NCBI RefSeq assembly: GCF_003324165.1
Contig: NW_025407846.1
Span: 1 to 64,000, forward strand
Reading direction: 5' to 3'
DNA length: 64,000 nucleotides
Source: Naegleria lovaniensis
Taxonomy: Eukaryota; Heterolobosea; Eutetramitea; Acrasida; Naegleriidae
Shown here: positions 20,552 to 31,460 of the stretch, one piece after another
Position numbering within the stretch: the first letter of the stretch is position 1
How the letters are laid out: each line of letters opens with the position of its first letter
Made by a program: the position numbers and the translations under genes
The notes under the pieces: generated by a model
The model's input: only the letters and a program-made list of their open reading frames with translations
Database searches by the model: none
What the model was told of the DNA's origin: nothing

Positions 20552-20778
20552 TGATGAACCTTAGACCCTCATCATGAACACTTGTACATAAAAACAAACT
20601 CTTCCAATTATTAAACCAACTTATGATAAACACGTTTGTTCCGGGGTTCCGTCGAGACACACAAGTTCCTTATTGTGATTGAGATTTCCATTTCTTTCAA
20701 TTTTGAGAGTGCATCGTGAACTTGAATCTTCTACAAATAAAAAAGTTAGTACAAACTTCTCTCTTCAACCCTTTGAAA

Positions 20779-23700
20779 ATGCTCTCCGAAGATCACGAAG
20801 ATTTAACCTGTCCCATCTCGAGAGAATTATTACAAGATCCCATTGTAGTGCCGTGTTGTGGGAGAGCCTTTTCACGTGAATCTTTACATACGTACTTTGG
20901 TCATGCTTCCGAGAAGACTTGTCCATGTTGTAGAGCTGATTTGAGCGAGTTTGATGAACAACAGGCTCCGAAAAACGTAAATTTAGCCTCTCTTGTAGAG
21001 ATGGTATCTCAGGAGAAACCATCAGTTGAAGGAACACTATCATCAAATACGAATGAACCACGAGCCAAGTTTGGTGCTGAAGCCGAGCACTTGGTCGATA
21101 GTGATGATCATGATATTGGAGTGGCCGAGCTCAAAATCTCCGTCAATGACTCGACTCTCAATCCAAAACCAACACTTTTCATTGTGTTGGCCGATGTCTC
21201 TGGTTCCATGCAAGGTCGACCTTGGCAACAAGTATGTGCCTCGTTGAAACATATTGCTCATCAGAGTTTTGAAAATCCAGCTGTGATTTGTCGAATGGTT
21301 GCCTACGAAAGCAGCGCCAAAGAAATTGATATGAGTGGAAGTTTGACTCAAATTATTGGTCGAATTGAGAAAGCATTTACAGGAGGAGGAACTGACTTTG
21401 CAAGTGCATTCACAACAGCCTGTTCGATCATTAAAAGAGAAAGTGGTAATCAAGGAGCAGGAGCTGACGAGTTGCCTTTTGGCCATGTCGTCATTGCCTT
21501 TTTGACTGATGGCCAAGACCAGTCGTGTGTTGGTAAGCCAGGTGGTATTGATTATCTTCGTAGAGAGTTGGACAAAGTTTATAGAGGCGATTATGTCGTT
21601 CACACTGTTGGATTTGATAACAATCACAATTTGGAATTGTTGGATGCTATTAGAAAAGTTGGTACTATGGAAGGAGCTTATAGATATGCAAATTATGATG
21701 ACAATGACGATGTGATTTGTGGAAAGCTAACATCAATATTCGATACTGTGAGCTCATCAAGTACCATTTCTGCTGAAATTACCTTACCTGAGGGAATGTC
21801 AATTCTTTATGGAAACTCGGGAGGAAATGACTCCAAACAGTCAGGTCAGAACACATTTATTGTAAATATTCCTGTGAATCAGTCAGGTCAAGGCTCCATC
21901 ACAAGATACATTACTTGTGTACCAGAATCAGACAAAACTGTTCAAGCTGAATTACGAGTTTCTGGAAGAGATCCTATTCAACTCAATATTTTGCAAACCA
22001 GATGCCCGCAACGATTGAGATTGAGATCTCTTCAAAAATTGGCGACTCATCACGTGGATCAACTTGCTGCACAAGCTCTCTATTTGGCAAGTGTTGACAA
22101 GAAACAATATGGAGACACATTATTTGCATTCCATTGTGAATTGTTGATTCGATGTGCTGCGTCCTTGAAGGGATTGGATCAATTATTGACTGACAAATTG
22201 ACAGTCATTGAAGCCGAATTGCAGAAAATTAAGCTTGGTCAAGCTGTCAACAAGAATGTTTTGAATGACTTGAAATTTTCAAGCATGTTCATCGTTAAAC
22301 AAGCTCCAGAGGCAGAAGTAAAGACAAAGAAAGAACGTAATAGAACTGTACAGCCACCAAAATTCAAGAGCGCCGCCTCAGGAGGAAATGGCCAAATCTC
22401 CAAGTACAATATCAAGAAAATCCATTATGTACATGGAAAGAAACTCTTTTCTAAACTTCACACAGCAGTTGTTCAACAAAAGAGCAGTGAATTTGAGAAT
22501 TACTTTGTTCAAGAGAACTGCATCGCATTGATCAATGAGAAGGATCGTGATGGAAACACTGCTTTACATCTTGCCTGTATGAAAGGTCATGTTAATGCTG
22601 TAAAGATTCTGGTTTCCCAAGGAGCTGACCTTACCATTACCAACAAGGACAATCTTACAGCATTAGACTTGGCAATCATGGCAGGTTATGATCGTTGTGT
22701 GACATTATTATTGGATCACAACGCTCCAACTGCTGCATCTAATGATCAACTGATGACCTATGTTTTCGATAGACATTTCTTTAGAACTGCCACCATACTG
22801 TTGAACAGAAAAGTTTGTAGAATTACAAATGAGATTCGTAATTTTGTCGATGGCAAATGCTATGACTGGATTGAGCAAAGAGAGTCAGCTTCTGTCTCCA
22901 ATGAATTTCTTGATATGGCTATCCGTAAAGGAAATGTTGAGCTGTTTGAAAAATGTGTGCAATCAGGAATTACTCCAGACGTTTATCACATGTATTTAGC
23001 AATGGATTATGGACAACTTGGGATTTTCAAAACTCTTGCTAAAACTCTCAATGTCAATGATATTGTAGGATACGAAGGAAATTACGAATCACTGCTATTT
23101 GTAGCTGCCTCTACAGGAAAATTAGATTATGTCAAAGTCTTGTTGGAGCATGAAGCAGATATGGACTGGAGAAATGTGAATGGCAACAATGCACTCTGGA
23201 TTGCTTGCTGTAACAATAGAATTGATGTAGTGGAAGCACTATTGGAGGCAGGTGCTGATCCAAACACACAAAACAATGATGGAGTCGTTCCACTAATCTC
23301 ATGTGCTCAGCGTGGTTCTTTCGAAATTGCCGAGATTTTAATGAACTATGGAGCCCAAGTGAACATTCCTAATAAGAATGGTGACAATCCATTGATTATT
23401 GCATGTAGAACAGGTCAAGCTGAAATTTTGGAATTATTCTTGACTAAGGCTACTGAAGAAGATTTGCAATATTGTGCCAAGATTGATGGATTTAATCCCA
23501 TGTTCTCTGCTGCTGAACAAGATAGAGCTGAATGTATTTTAACTCTTCATCGCTATGGAGCAACTGTGAAGTGTAGAACCCGGCCTGACAACCAAATCAT
23601 TCCATACGCTACCCCTCTTCACTTGACTGCCCTCTATGGGTGTGCAAATGCTGCAAAAGTTTTACTTGATTTGGGAGCCGAAATTGAAGCTCAAGATATG

Positions 23701-24897
23701 GCAGGTATGACACCTCTTCACGTGGCTATGCTTCGTGGCAATTTGGAAGTTGTCAAATTACTCATTTCTCGAAACGCTAACATGTTCGCTCTAGACAATG
23801 CCGGAAATATGCCTGGAGCTTACTGCCAAGATATTAACCCAGACATTCTCGTGGATCCATTGTATCCTTTCCTTGTTAGAATTTCTCATGGAGATTATGG
23901 TTTGCTCGAATCCAAGTTTATTGATCTCTTGAGAAAGCATGGTGTTTTACCAGGTTTTTTGCAACCAGGTGAAATCACTAATTTGAGAGGCTTAACAGCA
24001 GGATGTGCTCTTATTGAAGCTGTCATTCATGGAAATGTCAATGCTGCTAAAGCTCTTGTCGAATTGGGTGCAGAATCTTCCATTAAGGACTCGTTTGGTA
24101 TGACAGCACGAGATTGGGCAGAAGTCATTGGAGGCATGATGAAAAACATCATTCCTGGATCTCCCAATGCTGAAATTATGAACAGACTTTCATTGATTAC
24201 AGGCAAAGACAAACAATTAGTAACACTCATTGGAAAACCACCTCAACGAGGAGACTTGGAAATTGTTACGCCCCGCATTGATGAATTCTTTGAACCCTCC
24301 TCTGAAACTCACGAAATTACTGTAGTTGAACCTCTCAAGATTTGTGATCATCCAAAATGGGTGGGAGGAAAGAATGTTTTTCAAAATGAAATCTTTCACA
24401 TTAAGAGACAAATTATTGGACACATTGCAAGTGGATCCAGTATTTCACCAAGAACCTGGGCAATCTTGTATCTCATTGCTGGAGACACCGCTGCGATCAA
24501 TATTTACAATTCTGCTCCACAATCGTTCAACTTTGAAGAAACACCCAAATTTGAAGGAGAGTCTTTCATTTTCGAATCCAAAGTGGACAGAACCAAATTC
24601 GAACCTGGCTCTATCATTTGCTGGAACCGATTTGTGGTCTCTAATTTGAACTGGAGTATTCCAAAACAAGGAACCTTATTCTTGATCAAATCCAAGAAGC
24701 ATGGCGCTAGGGTAGCTCAAAAAGTTGTATTTGGAACCAATGCAAAATTCAAGGTCACGCATTGGTATAAGGCCGATTCTACATGCATTGCTCAAAAGAA
24801 TATTCGTGTATCATGCTTCAAGATTGACGATACTGACAACAAATTCAGACTTACCGATTCGCCTATTATTATTGAACTTGAAGAAATTGAGGAATAA
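20779..24897 (+). CDS. U-box / vWA / ankyrin-repeat protein with ART-like C-terminus
   Basis: This 1,372-residue multidomain protein has: a U-box at 8-60 ('LTCPISRELLQDPIVVPCC'), predicted to recruit a ubiquitin-conjugating enzyme; a vWA domain at about 130-330 with an intact MIDAS start D139-V-S-G-S143, 'GGGTDFASAF' and 'FLTDGQDQ'; a beta-rich linker to about 560; and ten or more ankyrin repeats from about 585 to 1115 (for example 'DGNTALHLACMKGHVNAV'). A C-terminal domain at about 1190-1372 contains 'FEPGSIICWNRFVVSNLNWS' and 'GTLFLIKSKKHGARV', resembling the fold order of arginine-type ADP-ribosyltransferases without a recognisable catalytic signature. It is probably an E3 ubiquitin ligase whose repeats select targets. 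Start 20779 is the first ATG; the frame upstream is open to a GTG at 20716. Confidence 0.85.
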   Translation: MLSEDHEDLTCPISRELLQDPIVVPCCGRAFSRESLHTYFGHASEKTCPCCRADLSEFDEQQAPKNVNLASLVEMVSQEKPSVEGTLSSNTNEPRAKFGAEAEHLVDSDDHDIGVAELKISVNDSTLNPKPTLFIVLADVSGSMQGRPWQQVCASLKHIAHQSFENPAVICRMVAYESSAKEIDMSGSLTQIIGRIEKAFTGGGTDFASAFTTACSIIKRESGNQGAGADELPFGHVVIAFLTDGQDQSCVGKPGGIDYLRRELDKVYRGDYVVHTVGFDNNHNLELLDAIRKVGTMEGAYRYANYDDNDDVICGKLTSIFDTVSSSSTISAEITLPEGMSILYGNSGGNDSKQSGQNTFIVNIPVNQSGQGSITRYITCVPESDKTVQAELRVSGRDPIQLNILQTRCPQRLRLRSLQKLATHHVDQLAAQALYLASVDKKQYGDTLFAFHCELLIRCAASLKGLDQLLTDKLTVIEAELQKIKLGQAVNKNVLNDLKFSSMFIVKQAPEAEVKTKKERNRTVQPPKFKSAASGGNGQISKYNIKKIHYVHGKKLFSKLHTAVVQQKSSEFENYFVQENCIALINEKDRDGNTALHLACMKGHVNAVKILVSQGADLTITNKDNLTALDLAIMAGYDRCVTLLLDHNAPTAASNDQLMTYVFDRHFFRTATILLNRKVCRITNEIRNFVDGKCYDWIEQRESASVSNEFLDMAIRKGNVELFEKCVQSGITPDVYHMYLAMDYGQLGIFKTLAKTLNVNDIVGYEGNYESLLFVAASTGKLDYVKVLLEHEADMDWRNVNGNNALWIACCNNRIDVVEALLEAGADPNTQNNDGVVPLISCAQRGSFEIAEILMNYGAQVNIPNKNGDNPLIIACRTGQAEILELFLTKATEEDLQYCAKIDGFNPMFSAAEQDRAECILTLHRYGATVKCRTRPDNQIIPYATPLHLTALYGCANAAKVLLDLGAEIEAQDMAGMTPLHVAMLRGNLEVVKLLISRNANMFALDNAGNMPGAYCQDINPDILVDPLYPFLVRISHGDYGLLESKFIDLLRKHGVLPGFLQPGEITNLRGLTAGCALIEAVIHGNVNAAKALVELGAESSIKDSFGMTARDWAEVIGGMMKNIIPGSPNAEIMNRLSLITGKDKQLVTLIGKPPQRGDLEIVTPRIDEFFEPSSETHEITVVEPLKICDHPKWVGGKNVFQNEIFHIKRQIIGHIASGSSISPRTWAILYLIAGDTAAINIYNSAPQSFNFEETPKFEGESFIFESKVDRTKFEPGSIICWNRFVVSNLNWSIPKQGTLFLIKSKKHGARVAQKVVFGTNAKFKVTHWYKADSTCIAQKNIRVSCFKIDDTDNKFRLTDSPIIIELEEIEE

Positions 24898-25308
24898 TAA
24901 CACTCAGTTTGAATGTGTACAGCTTTCAATTGAAATTGATCAAACCTGTGGACTGTGAATAAAAATAATCGATTGTCTAAGGGTCTCGTAACTTGTTCAA
25001 GCAGAATTCCAAGTAAAAATCATAAGGTTCAAAATAATGAAGTCCCAAAAAGCACTCAATCGTTCTGTCTGTCAAACGAAATGCACCACAAAGATGCCAT
25101 GATTTTGAATGCAATTTGAAATCTCCTTCATAAGTCTCTCTCGTGGTTTCTATTTGACTTCGAACCCACAAGATTCTACTTTTGAAAAAAAAAATTGAAC
25201 CTATTTTCGGTCCTGCTTCTAAAAAAAACGTTTTCGCAAAAAATTTACGGGCGAACACTTTTTTCAAACGAATTGAATCATTATTATAAATAACGAAGAA
25301 GAATCATC
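24898..25308. other. Intergenic region between U-box gene and SCAMP
   Basis: A 411-bp space. AATAAA at 24958-24963 is a likely polyadenylation signal for the upstream gene. A 96-codon minus-strand frame (24977-25267) has no recognisable domain and is not called. The remainder should be SCAMP promoter and leader. Confidence 0.4.
24958..24963 (+). terminator. Polyadenylation signal AATAAA
   Basis: AATAAA 60 bp past the stop of the U-box/ankyrin gene at 24897; spacing suits a polyadenylation signal. Confidence 0.4.
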
Positions 25309-26426
25309 ATGGCTTTTAACGGAGGAACGAATCCGTATTCATCTGCTGATGTGGATCCATACGATTATGATTATCAACCAGTAAGTGTTTTTTTGATACA
25401 ACAACATGGAGAGAATATTCAAACCATCCACACACCAAATCATCATCAACAATAACAAACCGAATCTTTTTTGAATACATCACCACTCCCGTTTATCATC
25501 TTACCATCACAATAATAATGATCGGGTGATGACCTCCTCATGGACCATCATTACAACAACAACAGCAAGGAAACGTGGGAACCTATACCAATGCCTATGC
25601 TCCACCAGTTTTGAGCCAACCTGCTGATATCACTGTTGACCAAGGTATGGACAATGAAGCTCTCAGACTTAAAGCAATGGAACTTGCTCGTAGAGAGGCT
25701 GAATTGGAAAAGAGAGAACGAGAAGTTCAAAATTTAGAGCATATGCCTGTCAAGAAGAATTGGCCACGTTGTTATCCAATTGTATATCACAGCATTGGTG
25801 AGATACCATCCGATTTTCTTCGAAGAAAAATTGCATATATGGGATATATTTCATGGATGGTTCTTTGTGCTGTCATGTTGTTGAACGCCTTTACTGCATA
25901 CATTACTGCTTTCTATCCAGCTGCTGGACTTTCGAAAGAAGTCTCAACCATGACCATTGTTCAATACTTGGTCATCTCTACTGCCATGTTCTTTATTGTG
26001 ATTCCTGCACACTTTTTCCTTTCTTATTGGCCATTATATAAGGCTATGGAAATTGGAGCTATTCCAAGATTTATTTTATTCTTTATTGGTTATGCAGTTG
26101 CAATTTTGTTTTGTGCTATTGGTTGTGCTGGATATTTGACATACGGTTTCAGCGGTATTGTCACTGCCATTTATTATTTCCCAACTGGTACAACAGGAAG
26201 TATTCCAGCATTTGTATGCAACTTGGTGATGGCTGTAATTTGGTTTGCAATGATGATTGACTTTATTGTCATTTTCATTTTGGGAATTAAGGTCTTCAGA
26301 GCTCTCAAGGGTTCTTTGAATAAGATTAAGGAATATGGTACTGGCTTGGTACAACAAGGTGCTGCCACTGCCATTAGCGGTGCTGTTAAGGTTGGACTCT
26401 CTGGATCGAATAACCAACAAGTTTAA
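25309..26426 (+). CDS. Secretory carrier membrane protein (SCAMP), two exons
   Basis: Exon 1 is 25309-25380 (24 codons) and exon 2 is 25566-26426, joined across a 185-nt GTAAGT...CAG intron in phase 0, giving 310 residues. The domains follow SCAMP order: a short Tyr/Pro-rich N-terminus starting 'MAFNGGTNPYSSADVDPYD' (NPY in place of NPF repeats), a coiled coil 'KAMELARREAELEKRERE', the amphipathic 'NWPRCYPIVYHSI' segment, and four membrane helices between about residues 120 and 270. SCAMPs recycle through the trans-Golgi, endosomes and plasma membrane and act in endocytosis and exocytosis. The ORF alone lacks the true N-terminus because of the intron. The gene converges on the MRG gene, 106 bp between stops. 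Confidence 0.9.
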
Positions 26427-26532
26427 ACAGGTGTGACATGAAATTTTGATTTCCATCAGTGTGAATCTTTCTATAGCGTGTACTACACGTGTACACGCAC
26501 ATAATATATATACTCAACACATTACTCAATAA

Positions 26533-27712
26533 TTATTGTACATTTTGCATAAATAATTCCAAATAACCAAAAAAACCTTCCAATTTCTGATAAATCAGAG
26601 ACTGTGTCGATTGCCTTAATGACATGCCTTCTGGCATTCGAGAGAGCAGTTTGGGTAATATTGTGAACAATCTCAGTAAGTGATGCAATCCATAGATGGT
26701 AGAGGCAGGAACTGTGTCGTCTTCGTCATGATTCCTGGAGCCACCCTTCTTGGATTTTCGTTTCCTTTGTTCTTCGTCGAATTGTGCTTCCTCCTCAGGA
26801 TACAACAAAAAGTTCTCACAATAATTATCGAAATAGTTCACAACTCCATCCATCACACATTTGCAAATATCGTACTCTGTATCTGGAACCTCTTGTTCCT
26901 CCAACTCTTTCAAATAACCTTCAACAATGAGAGCCACTGTTTGATCCTTATTCAATTTGTGAAGTTTCTTTTCACTCCTCACTTGAACAAAATCCTTATA
27001 CAATTCTTGACGAATGAATTGAGGTAATTTCAACGAGGTAGATTCCTTAGAGGTCTGTGACGAGTCTAAAGTCTGTGTATTGTCTGAGCCGAGACTACTC
27101 TCTTCTCTCTTTCGTTTTCCGCTCGCTTCGTCACTTTTTCCTTGCTTGTCCTTCTCAAAATTTGTAACCTTTTCATAATCGTCTGCATCGTCGTCATCAT
27201 CATCATTTGCTTTATCGTTTGGATGATATGGCTTTCCGGTGGTTTCCAATTTTTCAAGCTTTGGTCGAATATTTCCAGATTTCATTCCTAATTTTTTATC
27301 ATTGAATAATCGAATTTCATTGCTTTTTGAAAACTTCAAAAGTCGTTGTTCAGCCTCTTCAAAACTCAAATCCTCTTCTTGGGACATGTGATAATAGTGA
27401 AGATGAAGGGTCTTGTTTTCAAGATCCACCGTTCCAATCTGAAAGATTTTTTTTATCATCATCAATGATATCAATGATCCACAAAATCATTCCGATCATT
27501 CCAATGAATTATTATAAATTATTATAAATTATCATCATTAATTTTATCCATTTTAAGAAAAATTCATTACAAGGCATCAAAAAAAATATATCATCCTTTC
27601 CATCGACAAGATCATCCCAACCCACCTTGGATCTAAAATAAATCCCGACGTCTTCCTTTCGACAAAACACAAAATCACCTTCCGCTAAACTTGGTAAATC
27701 TTCTCGTTTCAT
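26533..27712 (-). CDS. MRG-domain chromatin protein (MRG15/EAF3-like), two exons
   Basis: Minus-strand exons are 27712-27626 (29 codons) and 27438-26533, joined over a 187-nt GTGGGT...CAG intron in phase 0, giving 330 residues. The split N-terminal chromo-barrel reads 'LAEGDFVFCRKEDVGIYF' then 'IGTVDLENKTLHLHYY'. An acidic/Ser linker with 'GKRKREES' (NLS-like) follows. The C-terminal MRG domain begins 'LPQFIRQELYKDFVQV' near residue 165 and continues 'KLHKLNKDQTVALIVEGYL'. MRG15/Eaf3 reads H3K36 methylation and serves NuA4/TIP60 and Rpd3S/Sin3 complexes. The chromo-barrel is divergent, so methyl-lysine binding is uncertain. Start 27712 follows six A. Confidence 0.85.
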
Positions 27713-28507
27713 TTTTTTCAAGCCATCGTCATTTTCCCTTGAATCAATTTTTGCAAATGAATTGGTTCTTATTCAAATCCCAAGTGGTCATGGTTATTGG
27801 GAGCCTCAAGAAAATCCAATGCATTCAACACCCTTATAAAATGGATATTTAGAATTCCGTTTGGCAATGAGCTGGAACGGACAAGTTCGAACGATAGGTC
27901 TAAAAAAGTCAAGTGCAATTTATTTGCATCTCGCGCCAATGATACCTTACATCATGTTTCAATGTTTGAAATTCAGTGATTCTGGGACCACAAAGATACC
28001 ATTCCACACTGTCCGTTAATTGTTGTTTCATACACCATGGAGAATCTGTATTTGTCGATAAACTCCTCTGTTACAACAACAGAGAGATGCACTTCGGACT
28101 CGTGTGTTTGTTTGGTTTTGCGAATCCAATATTCAACAACAACAATTTCAACAAAAAAAACGTTCATCTCTCGATTGTCATTTTGGAGAGAGACAATTGT
28201 GTTTAACCAACTGCAAGCTTTCAGTAGTTCTTTGTGATAAACTGCGTCGGCGCTGTCAAGCTGTCAGTTGTTATCCTTCAATATCTTAAAAAAAAGTCTC
28301 ACACACGAGAGTGTCATTCTGCCTACTCGAAACAACACTCTTTCACACACAACTAGTACGCATTCCATCCTCAGCTTCCTTTTCACGTGTGTTTATCTCG
28401 GCATTTCCTTGTTATTTCTTTCACACATCACACTCGACAACAACAACAAATTTCACACAAGACTTTCTCAATTTTTGCTCCAAAATTCTTTCAAAAACGC
28501 AAAACCA
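27713..28507. promoter_or_regulatory. Divergent 795-bp region between MRG and RGS-START genes
   Basis: I find no convincing gene. Several frames of about 60-75 codons overlap on both strands but none shows a domain. The last 230 bp are rich in C, A and T, like the leaders of other genes here. An in-frame open stretch upstream of 28508 has no ATG back to 28268. Confidence 0.4.
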
Positions 28508-30235
28508 ATGGTTGCTTCCTTCAACGATAAGAAACGAATCATCGTTCCAGATGACATTTCTCAATTCGATATTCATTTCGAAGCCATTTTCGATCATGCA
28601 GAAACTTTTGCTTGTTTCACAAATTATCTTTCGAATCAATGTTTAAATAGTGAATGCAGTGATTTCCTACAGAGTGTGAATGAATTTCGAAAGATTAAAC
28701 ATGAACGAAAACGATTACAAATGGCTACGAAAATGTACGAAAAGTTTATGGCAGATGCTTCGAATTCACAACTCAATTTACGAAATGATTTTAAAATGAG
28801 AATATATAAGGTGGTCTACCCGAATAGTCAGCAAATGGCTCCTTCGAACAGTGGTGCCTCATTGGACCAGTTTTCAGTGAATGAGCAAATCCACAGTGAC
28901 GTTCAACTGCCAACTGTCAAAACGGCAAACAAAAATACTCAATCTTCGCGGAGTAACAGCAGTGGCAGTGGAGCAGGTGTTGGAAGAAATAGTTTGGATT
29001 CAACGAGTAGTAGTAGTTCGAACTCTTTGACGAATGGTTCCGCAACAGCAACTTCACTCGAAGCAAATTCATCTCCAATTCCGTTGCATGGTTCAACTGT
29101 CACTTGTCCAAAAAATTTATTTGATGAAGTGGAATCCTTAGTATTGCTTCAATTGAAAGAAAATCATTTTGCAGCCTTCCTTTCCAGTGAACATTTCAAA
29201 AACTTTCTCAAAAAACAACCTCTTCAACTCCTCTACGAAATTGGAAGTTTGAAAAGTGACAGTTTGCTTCAATTTGTCGAATCTCTCTCTGAAACCATGA
29301 AATGCGAAAATTTTACACTCCACGACTTTCGTTTCATTAAGAAACAATTCTCAAATTACGAGCCTGACGAATGGGAAATCATTGGCAGCAGTCAACATCA
29401 CAAATGTTACATGTCAAAACGAACCTACGATATGGGAGAGAGTGTTGGATTAAGTTTTTTCAAATTCGATGTGACTTTCCCATTCAGTGCCAAACAAGTC
29501 ATGAATACTTTCTTTGAACAGGAATATCGATATGAATACGATGGAGAATTGAATCGAATTGAACAATTAGCGTATTATGAAAAGAAAATTTCCAATAATA
29601 ATAATAATCATTGGAATTCAACAACAAATTCGGTGAGTCCTCAGCAACAACCTCAACAATCTCAACATTCATCCACTCCTTCTTCACCTACAACAAGTAA
29701 TTCTCCATCCTTATTGTCGAGTCCTTCTCATACATTGAATCATCCATCGACCTCTACCACAAGCACAACCACGACAAGCACAACAAGTCATGTAAATGCA
29801 ACTTCCATTCTATTGGCAACTTCTCTGACTCAGGAAATTTATAAATTGGTGTGGCCCTTCAGTCCTCGAGATTTTATTGTATCGTCGAGTGGATTGTATG
29901 ATCTCGGAACGAAAACGTATCTGATGGGAAAGAAGAGTTGTTTATCGGAGAAGGCGAAAAAACCTGAAAAGAATGTAGTGCGAGCGTTTTCATTTGGTGG
30001 ATGGGCCTTTAAGGAAATTGATGACAAGACCACACAATATTCTCAAATGTTTTATATGGATTTGAAAGGAAATATTCCCAAGCCCATTATCAAGTCTATA
30101 TTGAAAGATCGAGCCAAACACTTTATGAAAGTGGGAACCAAGTTTTTAAAGCTCAATGAGAAGAGAGGTTTTATTTGTAATCAAGATAATTTTATGTGGA
30201 AAACCATTGAAGAGAATGGAGCAATGTATTTGTAA
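28508..30235 (+). CDS. RGS and START domain protein
   Basis: This 575-residue protein starts with an RGS-type helical domain. It opens with 'FDHAETFACFTNYLSNQ' near residue 30 and ends with 'LFDEVESLVLLQLKENHF' near 220, interrupted by a Ser/Gly/Asn-rich insert at about 110-195. A START-like lipid-binding domain covers about 280-560 ('WEIIGSSQHHKCYMSKRT', 'VWPFSPRDFIV', 'FSFGGWAFKEIDDKTT', 'YMDLKGNIPKPIIK') with a Ser/Thr-rich insert at about 365-440. RGS domains speed GTP hydrolysis by G-alpha; START domains bind lipid. A link between G-protein signalling and membranes is therefore plausible. Start at 28508 is the first ATG of the frame. Confidence 0.8.
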   Translation: MVASFNDKKRIIVPDDISQFDIHFEAIFDHAETFACFTNYLSNQCLNSECSDFLQSVNEFRKIKHERKRLQMATKMYEKFMADASNSQLNLRNDFKMRIYKVVYPNSQQMAPSNSGASLDQFSVNEQIHSDVQLPTVKTANKNTQSSRSNSSGSGAGVGRNSLDSTSSSSSNSLTNGSATATSLEANSSPIPLHGSTVTCPKNLFDEVESLVLLQLKENHFAAFLSSEHFKNFLKKQPLQLLYEIGSLKSDSLLQFVESLSETMKCENFTLHDFRFIKKQFSNYEPDEWEIIGSSQHHKCYMSKRTYDMGESVGLSFFKFDVTFPFSAKQVMNTFFEQEYRYEYDGELNRIEQLAYYEKKISNNNNNHWNSTTNSVSPQQQPQQSQHSSTPSSPTTSNSPSLLSSPSHTLNHPSTSTTSTTTTSTTSHVNATSILLATSLTQEIYKLVWPFSPRDFIVSSSGLYDLGTKTYLMGKKSCLSEKAKKPEKNVVRAFSFGGWAFKEIDDKTTQYSQMFYMDLKGNIPKPIIKSILKDRAKHFMKVGTKFLKLNEKRGFICNQDNFMWKTIEENGAMYL

Positions 30236-30459
30236 ATACTAATAATGTGGAATCTATTGGGCCTTTGTTAAGCTCTGCCATGCAACAAAATTACAATAAA
30301 TGATTCACAAGTTAAAATTTACAAGCAATGTTTTGAAACATGCCATTTCACCAGGTGATAAGAATTTAATGAATTTTAGTGTTTTATTTAGAAAGTTATT
30401 ATTGCAGTAAAATTAATCCAAAAGTGTTTGTTTGATATGTCCCTATTCCGATTGGATAT

Positions 30460-31460
30460 TTAATCAATATATCTCTTTTTAAAGACCTTTCCAGTTTCAT
30501 AGTCCTCAGCACTGACACTGAAGAATGGAATGAAATCAGTCTTGTTCAAGGTTTCAGCATCAAATTCTTCCATTTCTGCACGAACCCACAAAATATAAGG
30601 ACGCAAGTATGCCACATCATCCTCAACCTTTGTCCATTGTTCTTTTGGAAGACGTTTTTGATTTACAGACAAGTCGAAGGCACGAGCAAGACGTTTTTCA
30701 CGAGCACGACGAACTTCCTCTGGTAATCTGTTGAGGGCCTCAATAACGACTGGATCTTCATCATTGAGAATGTCATCATATAATAAACCAAAAGTTTCAT
30801 AACGCATCGACTTTCTGTATTGGATTGTGATGAAACGGTCAACCTTTTCCCAGAGTGAAAGGTCAGAGTATGGAATTTCTGTATACTTGGTCCATGGGTT
30901 TTGAATTGGGTAGCTGTTGTGGTTGATGAGTGTGTTTAAGAGTGGAACCAACGTTGTTGTTAGTGTTCATATGAAGATGTAATCATACACATGTTCCAAA
31001 GGATGACAATGAATATGTGGGAGAGTGCATACACGAATATTGTACGGTGTATTCCCAAATCATACGGTTGTTGTTGTTGTGGTTATGATTGTAGCGATGA
31101 CGATGAATTAAAGTGTTTAATCCAACAAAATTATATCCGAGAGCGTGTTTGTAGAAGGGGATTTTTCAGAAAGAACCAGTATTAAATATCATCATCCAAA
31201 TAATTGAAACATCAATTTTCCAATTCATCATATTATCATCAATTTTCAGTCCGAGTCGGTAAGTTACTCTCTTCTCAGCAACTCCACCAGAATACTTACG
31301 CTTCATACACATTGAATTCACCTCTCTTCTCAGCAACTTTCTGAGTCTCTACAGTGCTCGTAATAGACGATGGGAACAAAAACTTTGGAAAGTAGTTCTT
31401 GTTGAGAGCAACAACTTCAGAGAGAAAACGGTAGGCGGTAGCAGCAGATCCACGAAGCAT
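30460..31460 (-). CDS. QCR7: Cytochrome bc1 complex subunit 7 (QCR7/UQCRB), two exons
   Basis: Minus-strand exon 1 is 31460-31300 and exon 2 is 30913-30460. The 386-nt intron (GTAAGT...ACAACAG) joins phase 2 to phase 2, giving 204 residues. The last 120 residues match the 14-kDa subunit of complex III: 'YETFGLLYDDILNDEDPVV', 'EALNRLPEEV', 'RAFDLSVNQKRLPKEQWTK'. This subunit lies on the matrix side beside cytochrome b. The N-terminal 54 residues, 'MLRGSAATAYRFLSEVV...', are Arg/Ser/Ala-rich without acidic residues at first, as expected for a mitochondrial presequence. The total is almost twice the usual length of about 110 residues. Without the intron the frame has no ATG, which supports the exon join. 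The gene is head to head with TOP3 (210 bp). Confidence 0.85.

Noticed and set aside
24977-25267. 96-codon minus-strand frame between the U-box gene and SCAMP
   Set aside because: Reads like a protein in places, but there is no known domain, the N-terminus is a Lys/Phe run from an A/T tract, and it would sit in the SCAMP promoter. Needs transcript evidence.
30991-31185. 64-codon plus-strand frame inside the QCR7 intron
   Set aside because: Short, Cys/Tyr biased by a simple TGTTGT tract, and contained in an inferred intron on the other strand.
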